A DNA stretch of 64,000 nt from Salvia splendens (taxonomy: Eukaryota > Streptophyta > Magnoliopsida > Lamiales > Lamiaceae): contig NC_056047.1 of assembly GCF_004379255.2 (NCBI RefSeq), forward strand, positions 32,068,293-32,132,292, given 5' to 3'. The notes beneath the pieces are model-generated. The model was not told the origin of the DNA. It did no database searches and worked only from the letters and a program-made list of their open reading frames with translations. Positions 11,525-22,870 of this stretch are shown one piece after another (within the stretch, counting starts at the first letter, position 1; every line of letters begins with the position of its first letter). The position numbers and the translations under genes are program-made.

Positions 11525-14500
11525 GAGTTGTGATCAATGTCGAACCAATCTTAAAGACCGAACTAGAGAACAAATTAGGACCATCCATCTTCTTAATCTT
11601 GTGGTTAGGATTAATTTACCATTATTTTATTATTTTATCCCTAAAAACTTGTTGAAGGGTATTTTGGGAACTCAATTTATTAACAAACATAAAATACTAA
11701 AATACGTGTTTCCTCAATTTTTCTCTCAATTCTTCAATCGCCGATCTCTTATTCAATCTTCATGATCTCCTTCTCGCAATTTCCTTCATCTTCATCGATC
11801 TCCTTCTCACAATCACCTTCAATCTTCATCGATCTTCATCACCGGACAATTGTGTAGCCTCAATTCACGATCGCCGGATAATGGCCTCAATCGCGATCTG
11901 CTTCAATCGCGATTTGCCTCAGTTTTCACGATCTTCTAAATCTCATCCATGGAGAATTCCACATGTGAAATTCATCAGCTTATTGATGTAGTAGGAACGA
12001 CACCGACAAATTATGCGGTGGATGCGGAGCTTCGATCTCGATCAGCAGCCGGAGGATTTGCCTCTGCCGGTGAAGTAGTACTACACCGGGGCATCAACGG
12101 TGGGATTTGGTGAATTCCTTTAGAATTTTGCTATCTCTCTCTCTGAAATGCTAGGGCTTTTGTTTGAAATCCTGATTTAGTTTTTTCAATTCTAAATTCT
12201 AGCCAAATTGGATGTTATTTTGATACTGGTAAGTTTTTAGCCTGAATTCTGAAATCCTAGCCAATTCTAGCCAATTTCGAATTTTGAATCCTAGCCAATT
12301 ATGGCCAATTTTAAATCTGATATATGTTTTTAACATTGATGAACAATCTCTTGTTGAACCTTGTTGGTGGTTATTTTTTTGATTTTTTCATGTTTGTTGT
12401 ATAAACAAATCTATAATGAAGTAACAGTTTGGCTGAATGAAGTAATCGGCAGGTTGAATGAAGTAACGTGAACTTAACTGTGTTGTATGCATAAGTTTGT
12501 GTATAGCATTAGTTAATATGAACCAAATATCTAGTTGAATGAATTAATAACATGTTCAATGAACAAATGTCGGTTAATATGAAATGATAATATAAAGTGT
12601 ATTATATGCATAAGTACGTGATCGGTTGTACTTATGATTAACTAAATTACCTTTTTAAATGAAGTAATAACATGGATGAATGAACTTAAATTCTGGTTGA
12701 AAGATTATTTTTGTTGTTATTGTTGTGGTGGATGAGGCTAGTAGGAATGATTTGCAAGCAGATTTTTACAATGTCGCTCAGCTTATTGAGGGCAATATTG
12801 ATCAAATACGTACATTTAAATATATAATTTTTTAATGGAAAAAGAAGTACTTTGCGAGGGGGCTGTGTTGTCCGTAAGTGACGAGAGAAAGACGATTTAG
12901 AATTTCTATGGCTTGAAAGATGATTTAGAATTTCTATGGTTCGCAAGTCCTAGTGAAATAAAAGTCCATCCTCCTGATGTCGTCAGCACCAAGGTTTGCA
13001 GTAGTCGAAAAGTTTATGCCTTGAGAAAGAAATAAAGGATATATCCAAGCAAAGCCGTAAAATGTGCCAAATGGCAAGGTTGGTCGGCGTGATTCAAGAA
13101 TTGTGAGAAGAAGAAGTGCTTATTTCCTTATAGTAAATTATTTCATTCCAGTAGGTTTCGTACTTCATTCCGGTAGTTATTTACTTCATTCTTATTGTTT
13201 ATTACTTCATTACACTTTGAATTTAAATTTATTTAAATATTTGGCAAACTTTAAATCAAATAGACTGCGTGAACTTTGAATTGTTTTATTAATGAAATTT
13301 TTATTCTTTATTATAACGTATTCATAAGTCAAGACTGAACCTACCTATTATTCATCCCAGTAGGTTCATTACTTCATTGCAATAGTTTATTACTCCCTCC
13401 GTCCCAAGTTATTTGAGTCGTATTCCTTTTTGGGTTGTCCCAAGTTACTTGAGTCATTTCTCTTTTTGGCTAAAAACAAAACATCTAATCACACCTACTT
13501 TATTCTTTCTTTTACTTTACTCTCTCTTCTTTCTCTTACTTTATTCTTTCATCTACTTTATTTAACTCACTAAACAAAACTTTCTTAAATCTCGTGCCGA
13601 AAAGAAACGCCTCAAGTAACGTGGAACGGAGGGAGTACTTCATTATAGTAGTTTATTATTGTGCGTGAACTAAAACCGTTTTAATTTTCTCTAAACTAGT
13701 CAACTATTCATACAGTAGGTGAAAGTTGTAAACCACGCCATCCTCACTATTTAAATGCCATAACCAATACAAACTCTCCATCATAAAAAAGGAAAAAACA
13801 CTAACTTGTCCAATACAAGAAATCATCCAAAATTGACACACAAGCACATCTCAATGGGCTGAGCCGTGATTCTGGGCACCACCCATTTGTTAGGAGTGGG
13901 GACGGACTGCACAAATGTCTTCATCAGCATATCACTGTGCCTCAACTACATCTCCCGAAACTCTTCATCTCGCTCCTCAAATTTGATTTCTTCACCCATA
14001 TACAAGAAACACATAACAACAATTCAACATTTGAAACATAGTTTATATTACATCATTAAAATAGTTTAGAACTTCATGATTTAGGTTCTTTAGTTCATTA
14101 AAAGTATAATTCACAGCTAAATATACGTACAAAACATGTCAGTTTATATTACTTCATTCCATGAGGTTATTACTTCATCAAATAGCTGAATTGGTTCATT
14201 CAACTGTTATTTCTTCACAAAATATGCATACAACACAATTACTTCATCCTATGAACACTACTTCATCAAATAGGTTAGTTAGTTCATTCAATGCTATTTC
14301 ATAGCTAAATATGCATACAACACAGTTAATAAAATTTATACGATCATTTGACGAACTTTCCTTGCGATTTGATTTCCACGAAGCAAAGTCTCCAAATTAT
14401 GAAGTAATAAATCAAATTAAGAAGATGCAGATTAGTTTTTACCACATAATTCGAATGAGTCCAGAAATGAACTAGAAGCACACATTAACAACATACAATC

Positions 14501-15672
14501 GAAAAAACAAAAATCAAGCACCAAACTAATAGCCTCATCAAATGAAGTTGCCTCATGAAATGAAGTAATATCCTCATGAAATAAACTAAATCGATTTATG
14601 CAGCCACATTTTTTTATACATTTTCTCTCAAATATCAAAAGTACTGTGAAGTAATTATTACTTCATTACGTGAGGTAATACCTTCATCAAATAGGTTATT
14701 TAGTTCATTCATGTTTAATTATTCACAAAATATACGTATAATACAGTTAAGTTGTTCATACAATACAGTTAATAAAATTCATAAAACACAGTTAACTTCA
14801 TTCCATGAATTTACTACTTCATAACAACTATCGTATCATTTCATGAATTTGACTTGCAATATTTGCTTCCGACCGACCAGCAGAGGAACTTTCCTCGGGA
14901 TTTGCTTTCTCGACCAGTTGTGATTTGGCCATCTGCCTATGAGTATATTTGAAGCTTATGTTGACCTTCCTCCGCTCTGCTTGATAAACTCATAAGACAA
15001 AAATCATAAACCAATTTACAAATAGATGAAGTAAATTAAAATTTCGAACTATGCAAAGCTTCAAAATAGTGTATACCTGATGCAGACGAGTTGAGTGTTT
15101 GAGTCATTTTTGAATCGTCATCGGATTTGAACTCGTCGGCTGTAGATATCGAACTCGGTGGCTGTAGATGTTGAACTCGGCGAATCGAGATGCTGAATCA
15201 TTGGTGAAATCGATTTCAACTGATGAAATCGATTGGAGTGAGATGAATCGGGTGGAGATTTGAAGATTACTGAGATGAAGATGTTGAATCGATTTCAACT
15301 GTCATGAAGATGTTGAATCGATTATTGAGATGAAGATGCAGAATCGATTTCAGTTGATGATGAATCGATTGGAGTGAGATGAATCGGCTGACCTGAGATG
15401 AATCGATTTGGAGATTTGGAGAAGAAGAAGTAGCGCAGGAGCAGAGGAGAGAATGTGAAATGAGTAAAATTTTAGGATGGGTTTAACCCAAAAATTTTTA
15501 CCTCCAATGTGAAATGACATAAATACCCCCGCGTTGAAGTAAATTATGTATGTAATGAACTATGAAAAATAACCCTTAATTATCAAATCTAATATATCAA
15601 ATTTTAGATCTAAGGGCCCAAATTTGGTCTCTAGTTCGGTCTTTAAGAGTGGTTTGGTATTGATCACAGTCC
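11525..15672. mobile_element. Large (TA)n-flanked TIR element 4 (4.1 kb) with TTACTTCATT array
   Basis: The left end (GAGTTGTGATCAATGTCGAA) and the complement of the right end (GGACTGTGATCAATACC) form TIRs that extend at least 45 bp, weakening to about 70 bp; both include CTTAAAGACCGAACTAGAGA. Inside, TTACTTCATT or AATGAAGTAA occurs roughly 20 times in both orientations (12414-12670, 13140-13380, 13636-14830, 15025, 15534). Each end carries a leader-like pyrimidine- or purine-rich block (about 11700-11950 and 15110-15440) that could be a remnant of a gene's 5' region. No transposase was found, so it is probably a deletion derivative. It contains a nested Stowaway MITE. Confidence 0.8.
13393..13635. 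mobile_element. Stowaway-type MITE nested in element 4
   Basis: CTCCCTCCGTCCCAAGTTA at the left and the matching inverted sequence ending in GGAACGGAGGGAG at the right define a 243-bp element. TA flanks both sides (13391-13392 and 13636-13637), as expected of Stowaway (Tc1/mariner) MITEs. It landed beside one of the ACTTCATT motifs. Confidence 0.9.
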
Positions 15673-15687
15673 TATATATATATATAT
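15673..15687. repeat. Short (TA)n spacer
   Basis: Fifteen bases of TA repeat are all that separate the right end of element 4 from the left end of element 5. Confidence 0.9.
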
Positions 15688-16005
15688 GGAGATGATCAAA
15701 ATAAGTATGTGTTTAAATCCATAAATGCAGCCCAAAATCATATTTAAATACAGAAATGCAAAACAATATCATGCGTAACACATTTTTAGGTCATAGTTAG
15801 TTTATTTTTTGGTCATTCTAACAGAGTATGATCTAAAATGATCTTAATATGACATTAAACTCAAATCTTATAATATGACCTAAAACTGCTTAATTATGAC
15901 CTTCTGTGCTTTTGGTTAATTATTGACCATAAGATCATATAATCCTAGGGCCAAGATTTGGGCTGCATTTCTGGATTTAAATGCATTATTATTTTGATCA
16001 TCTCC
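15688..16005. mobile_element. (TA)n-flanked TIR element 5, 318 bp, with AGGTCAT array
   Basis: TIRs of about 50 bp start GGAGATGATCAAAATAA and end TTATTTTGATCATCTCC, sharing the block GGGCTGCATTT. The interior holds AGGTCAT/ATGACCT motifs and relatives (TATGACCTAAAA, TTATGACC) about eight times. It is related to the copies at 59970-60203 and 60978-61254. There is no coding capacity. Confidence 0.9.
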
Positions 16006-16028
16006 CATATATATATGGTATATATATA

Positions 16029-16705
16029 GGGGCGCACTATGGTCAATAAGTGAAATTCTGTCAAAAATCAAAGCAAATCTCAGTCTTTAGATCCTTTAAT
16101 CGGATATCCAAGCCCCCTAGCTCAAGTGGTTGAGGAGGGAGGCAAGGATACCGCGCCATCCTGGAGGTCGCGTGTTCGACCCCTAGGAGGCGCATCTTGG
16201 GGATTAATTTCCCCTGGGGCTTATGGATTCACTAGCCTGAACCCAGGCATCAGGGGAGTGATCTGGACCAGGTATCGGGGAAGGCTGGTGGTCTGGACCC
16301 GTGCCAGGGAAGGAAAAAACTGGACCCGTGCTAGGGGGAAGGTAGGTGGACCCGTTGGTTCCCACCTTGGCAACGAAGCGTAACTCGGTGGTAAGAAGCT
16401 TCACCTCCGACCGTCAGGTCGGGGGTCCGAGTCACTTCTGGGGGTAGATGGGGAACCATCGTCGATCCTCCTTTTAACGGAATGAGAAAAGATCCTTTAA
16501 TCGGATGGTTGTGATAAACTACATTATTAGCCCAAGATGCTGCATTATTAGCCGAGCTACATTATTAGACTAAAATGCTACATTATTGTACTAAAATAGT
16601 AAATTATTAGCTACGTTACATTATTTGACTAATAATCTACATATGTGATGACTTCAGGTCGTTTTCAGTGAATAGTGTCGCACTATTCATATGTTGACTA
16701 TGGTT
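16029..16705. mobile_element. (TA)n-bordered element 6 with CTACATTATTAG array, split by a SINE
   Basis: The left end GGGGCGCACTATGGTC abuts (TA)n. The presumed right end, near CATATGTTGACTATGGTTA, is a weak inverted match and has no (TA)n beyond it. Between 16518 and 16632 CTACATTATTAG or near variants occur about six times. A 384-bp SINE with 17-bp target duplications interrupts it. Confidence 0.5.
16106..16489 (+). mobile_element. Dimeric tRNA-derived SINE with perfect 17-bp TSD
   Basis: AGATCCTTTAATCGGAT occurs exactly at 16089-16105 and 16490-16506 as target site duplication. The body has two tRNA-like promoter pairs. The first has an A box at TAGCTCAAGTGG (about 16118) and a B box at GTGTTCGACCCC (about 16171). 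The second has TAACTCGGTGG (about 16381) and GGGTCCGAGTC (about 16422). The 3' tail, GATGGGGAACCATCGTCG, recurs near 24490. It is not a functional tRNA gene because no complete cloverleaf fits. Confidence 0.8.
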
Positions 16706-17743
16706 AAAGATGGTAAAAGTTATTTTTGTTACTGTATTATTATTGCACTGTCGTTTCTGACTTGTCTCATCATTTGTAGGAAGTTGGGGGTTCCTGAAGA
16801 TAGAATATTAGCTTTGCGAAGAAGCTTTAGCTCCTTTTTGTGACATCATAAATTAAATACAATTAGTACATTTCTCATTCGAAGAGAAATGACTATATTT
16901 TGTAAATGGACATTTAATATCCATCTGATTTATAAATGTACATGTGCAATTATTTTATCGCTTCATGTATCTTCTTGCACATCAAAGTCCTTGATCAAAA
17001 TTTGTTTCACATTGACGCTCAACTATCAATTAAAACCCATCAAAGATTTTAATACAACGAAACATAGGAGTTTAAAATACTACTTGCTTTAATATATTTA
17101 TTTACTCTATAAATGTTTAATGACGATAATTTGAGCGGGGTATTACACCAACACTCTGTAAATTTATACTAAAGTCTTGAAAACATGAAATAAAACATAA
17201 TCTCGACGTCGGAGTTGCCAATTCCTCCGTCAAAACCACAGAACTAAGCTATGAAAGCGGTGACGTTAAGCGCCTATGAGAGTTTCCTACTTAAATTACG
17301 AGAATGATAGGGGTAAGTGCTCTTTCTTCATTGTGGAAAGCTTGTATTTATAGAGAAGCTTCAACTTCAACCCTAAGGCAACTTCTCGTCCGATTTGACC
17401 ATTGTACCCTTGCAGTAATTGAGGATCTTCATGTCAGCACGCCATTATGTCTTCTTGACCAGTTAGGCGACTTTTTCTAGACTTTTGCTCCATTCCGCCA
17501 TTCTGTCTCCTTGACCAGTTAGGTGACTTTTTTTGCTTTTTTTTTCATTTCTGCTCAATCTGAATCTGCTCGGTTAGTTGGCACAATCTACTTGACCCAG
17601 CAGATACCTGCACACTTAATCTCAAATTTGCACATTATATCCTAAAAAGCATGTAATAACTCCTTATCACATACTCAATCAAACTCACATCTTCTCGCAT
17701 TTTCAGAAAACATTTTCTTCTTACCATCTTAAGAAGATTACTA
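16706..17743. other. AT-rich DNA with one exon-like scrap
   Basis: A possible 3'-terminal exon lies at 16780-16843: a pyrimidine-rich tract ending in TTTGTAG, then codons reading KLGVPEDRILALRRSFSSFL and a TGA. I do not recognise the protein. The part from 17140 to 17740 has a TATA-like TTTATAGAG and resembles LTR or promoter debris. Nothing else could be supported. Confidence 0.25.
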
Positions 17744-17995
17744 CTCCCTCCGTCCCACATAATTTGGGACACTTTGACCGGACACGGGTTTTAAGAAATG
17801 TAATGAAAAGTGAGTTGAAAAAGTTAGTGGAATGTGGGTCCCACTTTTATATATTAGTTTTATAATTAAATGTAAGTAGGAATGAGTTAGTGGAATGTGG
17901 GGTCCACTACCAAAAATGGTAAAAGTGAAATGGGTCAAATTATGTGGGACGGCCCAAAATAGAAAACTGAGTCAAATTATGTGGGACGGAGGGAG
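17744..17995. mobile_element. Stowaway-type MITE, 252 bp
   Basis: Perfect 23-bp TIRs at 17744-17766 and 17973-17995 begin with CTCCCTCCGTCCCACATAA. TA flanks lie at 17742-17743 and 17996-17997. It is AT-rich and noncoding. Confidence 0.95.
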
Positions 17996-17997
17996 TA

Positions 17998-18419
17998 TTT
18001 TTTTAGTAATTATTCGATATATTAGATTATTAATCAATATATTATTTAAAATATCAAGATCTATACCTACAATTAATTACCTAAATTGAAAAATTAAGGA
18101 CATAATTATCCTTTTGTTGAAAATTTTAAACAAAATATGGAATATATAATTGATTTGGTGCCAAGATTAAAACATTTTGAAAAGAAATGAAAATTTTTCA
18201 GTACACTAAAACTTACAATATCCCTATAAAAAAATGTACGGCCCAATTAATCCATATAAATGATTTGTTGATGTGAATCAAATTGTAGTCTTATACTGCA
18301 TTGTTTAACACACTTTTTAAGGTGAAAAATAGAATCATTTTGATACATTGTAGGACAAAAGACCAAGCTTAAAGAGAGAGGAGAAAGGGAAAAGGTCTGA
18401 ATCTGATCAGTAATCAGCC
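17998..18419. other. AT-rich DNA, nothing recognised
   Basis: There is no TIR, LTR boundary or protein-like frame here. A minus-strand frame near 18250-18500 shows no family features. Confidence 0.5.
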
Positions 18420-19590
18420 CATCAAGATTAATTTCAAATGCTTCTACAAGGCTACCATTGCATTTATCCTCGAAAGAGCTTCGCGTGGACACCTCGCACA
18501 TCTCAATCGGAATCTGGTAGAAGAAGATACAGTTGTTTTATGAAGACTGCGCAATTCAGTGAAAAATGCGCGATCGGGCGTTTGAACGCCCGACCTTATC
18601 GAGGGTCAGACAAAACGCCCGACCCGGGCATTTTTTATGTTGCAGATCGCCCGACCGGGCAAATGTTACTGGGCCTGTTTTAGAGCCCTAACTATTTAAA
18701 TAGCTAGGACACAAATTCCAAGACATCTTTTGGGAGTCCATTTTGAGAGAGAGAAAGATGCTTGGAGTCCATTTTTTGGAGGAAGAAGAAGAAGAAGCTT
18801 GAGGCTAATTCTTCCTTAATCTTGCCCATATGGTAAAATTTACTTGTTTTCTTGTATTGTTGCCCAATATGAGTGGCTAGATTTTAGGGATTACTCCTAG
18901 TTAGTTAGGGAAGCTTGTAAATATGTATCCATGATTCAGTTTTCATTGATTTCCGTATTTTGGTTCTTGTCTATGTGCTTATTTCTATCAGTATTGGGTT
19001 TTGCTAGCAAACTTAATCTGACAAAGGCCTTAACTTCAATGTCTCTTTAACTTGGAGTAGGGAGCTAACATAGATAAGGAACTCTAGGCTAAAAGTGATC
19101 AGGGGATAGTCAGGGGTGGATCTTGTGTGTTGAATGTTTTTAGAAGCCAATCCCGAGCTTACTATGCGACTGTAGGAGTGAGGGGTTGGTGAGTAGAGCC
19201 TAGGAGACGTGATCAGCTTATCCTAGGTGTAAAATTCCACGATCAGTGATCAGCTGCGTGAGAGCGTAAAATCAACACGATCCCGATAAATAATAGAAAT
19301 TAATTAGACATTAGGATTCATGTGAACAAGTGCCTGAAACAAGCTAGGAGTAGTCTTCCCTCTTTATCGTGATTATCTTGCATTTTTCCTTCTTGTTCCG
19401 TCCTTCACTCGCCTCTTGATCAAAAACCCAAAATTAAACTATTTTACTATTTTTTAGTTAGATTTATTAGTTTTAGCAATCAATCCCCCTCCATGTGGGT
19501 TCGACACCTTTTATACTGCGTTGCGTCTGTATACTTGCAGAAGTATTATTTTTAGGGAATTATTACTGATACAAATTATACTTATATTAC
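18420..19590 (+). mobile_element. LTR-like fragment with GC-rich palindromic block
   Basis: The stretch has promoter-like and LTR-end-like features in order: GAAGACTGCGCAATTCAG near 18541; GC-rich palindromic repeats of CGGGCGTTTGAACGCCCG type (about 18573-18665); a TATA-like CTATTTAAATAG near 18694; a long leader; and GTGGGTTCGACACCTTTTA near 19495, a pattern seen near the 3' ends of plant LTRs. I could not fix the termini or a TSD, so it is a solo LTR or fragment. Confidence 0.45.
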
Positions 19591-20024
19591 ACAAAACATA
19601 CTTTTATTGAATTTTTCATAACCTATAATTGAAGTTAGCTGGGGCACATTAAGGATTTTGAGCATAATTAAAGTAACAAACAAAGGGATAGATAAAAAAA
19701 AATCCTAATAATTTATGCTTAGTGTGGCCAAATGAAAATTTTAACTTACCCCTAACTACAGTCAGAATAGACACTAAGTCAAATAAGATATTTTAACTTA
19801 CCCCCAAATGTATAAATTGCTATTTCGGAATTTAGGGTTTTACTACTCCATTTTATACGTAGGCACCTTCCGAGAAGAAAAAAAAAATCTATTAATCTTC
19901 TTCATGCAGAAAATTTTCAGATTCTGCGATTTCTTCATTTTTCGTTTCAATAGATTGTTCGCAATTGTTTTATGATTTAATCTGAAATATTTCAACCTTG
20001 AAAATTTGAAGTATTCATTCAATT
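19591..20024. other. AT-rich DNA, nothing recognised
   Basis: No gene or repeat boundary could be supported. A run of A near 19883 is the only simple feature. Confidence 0.5.
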
Positions 20025-20308
20025 TGTTAGAAAATATAATGCGTAAAATAAAAGATTATTGCGGAAAGTAAAAGACGGGAGAACTTTAAAGACTACATTG
20101 TGAATGACTTGAATTAATTCTCTCAATGGTTACACAACCTTTTATAGGCTCTAATTCTAGCTATACATGGAAAATATATTCTAATTATAATACTAATACC
20201 TTTGTATTTGATTTTCCATAATCTTTAATTGTTTTCCTTCTTTATTCTTGTCATAACTTCATCTCTTGCCTTCTGGTTCTCCAATTAATTAATTTCCTTA
20301 TTCCAACA
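20025..20308 (-). mobile_element. Solo LTR of copia type, 284 bp, TSD CAATT
   Basis: On the minus strand it starts TGTTGGAATAAGG and ends TTTCTAACA, with the short inverted terminus TGTT...AACA. CAATT duplicates the target at 20020-20024 and 20309-20313. The minus strand has a TATA box (GCCTATAAAAGG, plus about 20136-20147) and a U5-like region before the end. No second LTR or internal region is present, so it is best explained by LTR-LTR recombination. Confidence 0.85.
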
Positions 20309-20313
20309 CAATT

Positions 20314-21150
20314 CAAGGTTAATTGATACGATCATGGAAGCCGTGCATCAAAGTTTGTACCTGCAGCTGGCTTCACTCAGTATTTTTCCTATCAAGATGG
20401 CGTCCAAAAGCTCTGAAACTGCCATCAATGTCTTCGTCTTTGAAAGACCTTCGCATGGGTACCTTGCACACCCCAATCGAAGTCCGGATGAGGGAGATAT
20501 AGCTGTTTTACGGAAGCCGCGCGTTGCAGAAAAGTGCTGCCCGGGTGGGTGGCTTTCGGCGGACAAAAGCTACCCGGCCGGGTGGCCTCCCGAAGGCACC
20601 ATTGAGGCAGCGGAGTCCACCCGGGCGGGTGGCTCTGGGACGGCTAGGCCACCCGAAGGCACCATTGAGGCAGCGACGTCCACCCGGGTGGGTGGCTCAC
20701 GCAGAAGCTAGATTTTGTGGGCCTTTTCTTGGGATTTTGGCCTAAACTATAAATAGGACTTTTTCTCATTTTTGTACATGGTTGATTGATGAATTAAGAT
20801 ATATCCTTTGTGAGTTCCTCTTTGAGGAATGTATCTAATTCCTTCCTAGAAGGTTGCTTGTCTCTTTCCTAGATAGTTTTAATTAAAGGTATGCATCAAT
20901 GGAAGTGTATCCATTGAGTAGTGGAGCCAAGGGGTGATTAGAGTTGATGAAAGTTTCCTAGGGTTGTCTTCATCTTTTTGGTTAAGGTCCTATGGTTGTT
21001 ACTCTTCTCCCTCATCTAATACACATGCTTTCATTTCTTGCCTTCCATCATGCTCTATTTTGGATCTAGTTTTTGTGGCTAGATCCACCCTATCTTTGAT
21101 TGTTTTTGAGTTTTAATAATAGACCTACACTTGTGGCATATTCCTTGGGA
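20314..21150 (+). mobile_element. Second LTR-like fragment with GC-rich repeats
   Basis: Its beginning, after TTGATACGATCATGG, runs parallel to the fragment at 18.4 kb: a segment like CTTTGAAAGACCTTCGCATGG, then CCGCGCGTTGCAG, a GC-rich repeat block, and a TATA-like AACTATAAATAGG at about 20745. The 3' end is unclear. It is probably a diverged relative of the LTR at 18420-19590. Confidence 0.4.
20589..20714. repeat. 63-bp tandem duplication, GC-rich (CCACCCGGG)
   Basis: CCCGAAGGCACCATTGAGG begins at 20589 and again at 20652. Each unit ends in CCACCCGGGYGGGTGGC, a near-perfect palindrome. Frames through this block are open because of composition only. Confidence 0.8.
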
Positions 21151-21594
21151 ATTTAATGGATCTAAAAAATCAAGGTCCTTATTATTAATAGCCATTTAAA
21201 CCATGTACTTTGTTCAAATTCTGATATATCCCATGAATTTAAATTTGGAATATTAAATTATTAAGTTTCATTTTTTCTCGATTGTCCCATCTATATATAA
21301 AATATCATCTTTAAAAGATATTCAAAATAACTTAATTTATGAAAATAAGTACAAAAGTCATCTTTAAAAGATATTCAAAATAACGTGTTTACTCCTTTTT
21401 TTCTTTTATTTATTTCTCCTTTTTTATTTTAATGAAAATCATAGGTGGAACGATAAAATTTATTATTACATGAAATATTTTTTTATTGCAAAGTAAAAAT
21501 TATAAAAACCAATAACTGACAAACTAAAAATTATAAAATAAATAAATAAAAAATATAAATTACAATAATTGAAATACAAAATTAGTGCTCAAAA
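21151..21594. other. AT-rich DNA with a short direct repeat
   Basis: CATCTTTAAAAGATATTC occurs at about 21306 and 21360, a 54-bp tandem duplication. Nothing else could be supported. Confidence 0.5.
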
Positions 21595-21679
21595 TATAAA
21601 ATGATAATTAGAAGTAGAAATTTTGAGGATTGGAGAATATACTCTCATCATCATTCATAGTGAAAAATAAAAAATACTA

Positions 21680-21899
21680 CTCCATTCATCCCCAAAGAAT
21701 ATGCACTTCTGATTCGACACGAGTTTTAATGCAAAATTGGTAAATAAGAGAGAGGTAGAGAGAGAAAGTAATTAAAGTATTGTTAGAGGGAATGAGTCCT
21801 ACTTCATTAGAGAAAAAAGAGTTTCCAAAATTGAAAGTGCATATTCTTGTGGGATGTATTTAAAAAGAAATAGTACATATTCTTGTGGGACGGAGGAAG
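21680..21899. mobile_element. Stowaway-like MITE, degraded
   Basis: Left end CTCCATTCATCCCCAAAG; right end CTTGTGGGACGGAGGAAG; TA on both sides. TIR matches are imperfect, suggesting an old copy. Confidence 0.75.
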
Positions 21900-22054
21900 T
21901 ACAAAATAAAAATGATACTACCAAAGAAGAAGGATTATATAAGGAGAAAAAATGATATTTTTTTGTGATCAAAACTATAGCAAAGTGGTCTTTATTTATA
22001 CTGGATGATAAATTATGAATTTTGGTATAATTTTTGTAATTGTATATGCATACT

Positions 22055-22276
22055 TTCCATTTTTGTCAGTCCTACAAAAATATGTGCATTCCATTTTTGG
22101 AAAGGTATATCAATTTAATAATGTAAGTCCCACTATCCACTAACTTTACTTTAACTACCATTCTTCTCCTCTATCTTACTTTAACTTTTCATTCTTCTCA
22201 TCTCTCTTACTTTACCAATTTTATCTTAATTTTCATGTCATCTTATACGCCTATATTTTTATGGGATGGAGGTAGT
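22055..22276. mobile_element. Stowaway-like MITE, strongly degraded
   Basis: The right end ATGGGATGGAGGTAGTA is recognisable. The left end, near CCATTTTTGTCAGTCC, is badly eroded. Coordinates are approximate. Confidence 0.4.
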
Positions 22277-22870
22277 ATATAAAAGATATACAAATTTTAA
22301 CAAATATTTATTAACCAATGAGATGGTGCCATTTGGTACAAAACATAATCGGTGCTCAAAACATAAGATGAAAATTAGAAATAGAAATTTTGAGAACTGG
22401 AGAATGTATTACTCTAATCATCATTCATTATGAGCAACAAATAAGACTACAAAATAAAAATTATACTACCAAGAAGAAGGATTATATAAGGAGATAATAT
22501 GATATTTTTTGCGATCAAAACTATAGCAAATGTGGTCTCTATTTATAGAGAATGAAAAATTATGAATTTTGGTATAATCTTTATAATATAATATATAAAA
22601 GATACGTAAATTATTAAAAAAATATATTATCAACCATTGAGATTTATTTATTGACCATTGGTTTATGGAGTAACATCCTATATTACTCTACTCATATTAG
22701 TTATACCCCATCATTCTTAATGAACAACAAAGAAGGCTACAAAATAAAGATTCTATTACAAAAGAAGAAGGATTATATAAGGAGAAAAGATGATATTTTT
22801 GTGATAACTATAGCAAATGTAGTCTCTATTTATAGATGATGAAAAATTATGAATTTTGGTATAATTTTCA

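Noticed and set aside
16106..16489. Functional tRNA gene
   Set aside because: A and B boxes are present, but no full cloverleaf can be folded and a 17-bp TSD shows a SINE insertion.
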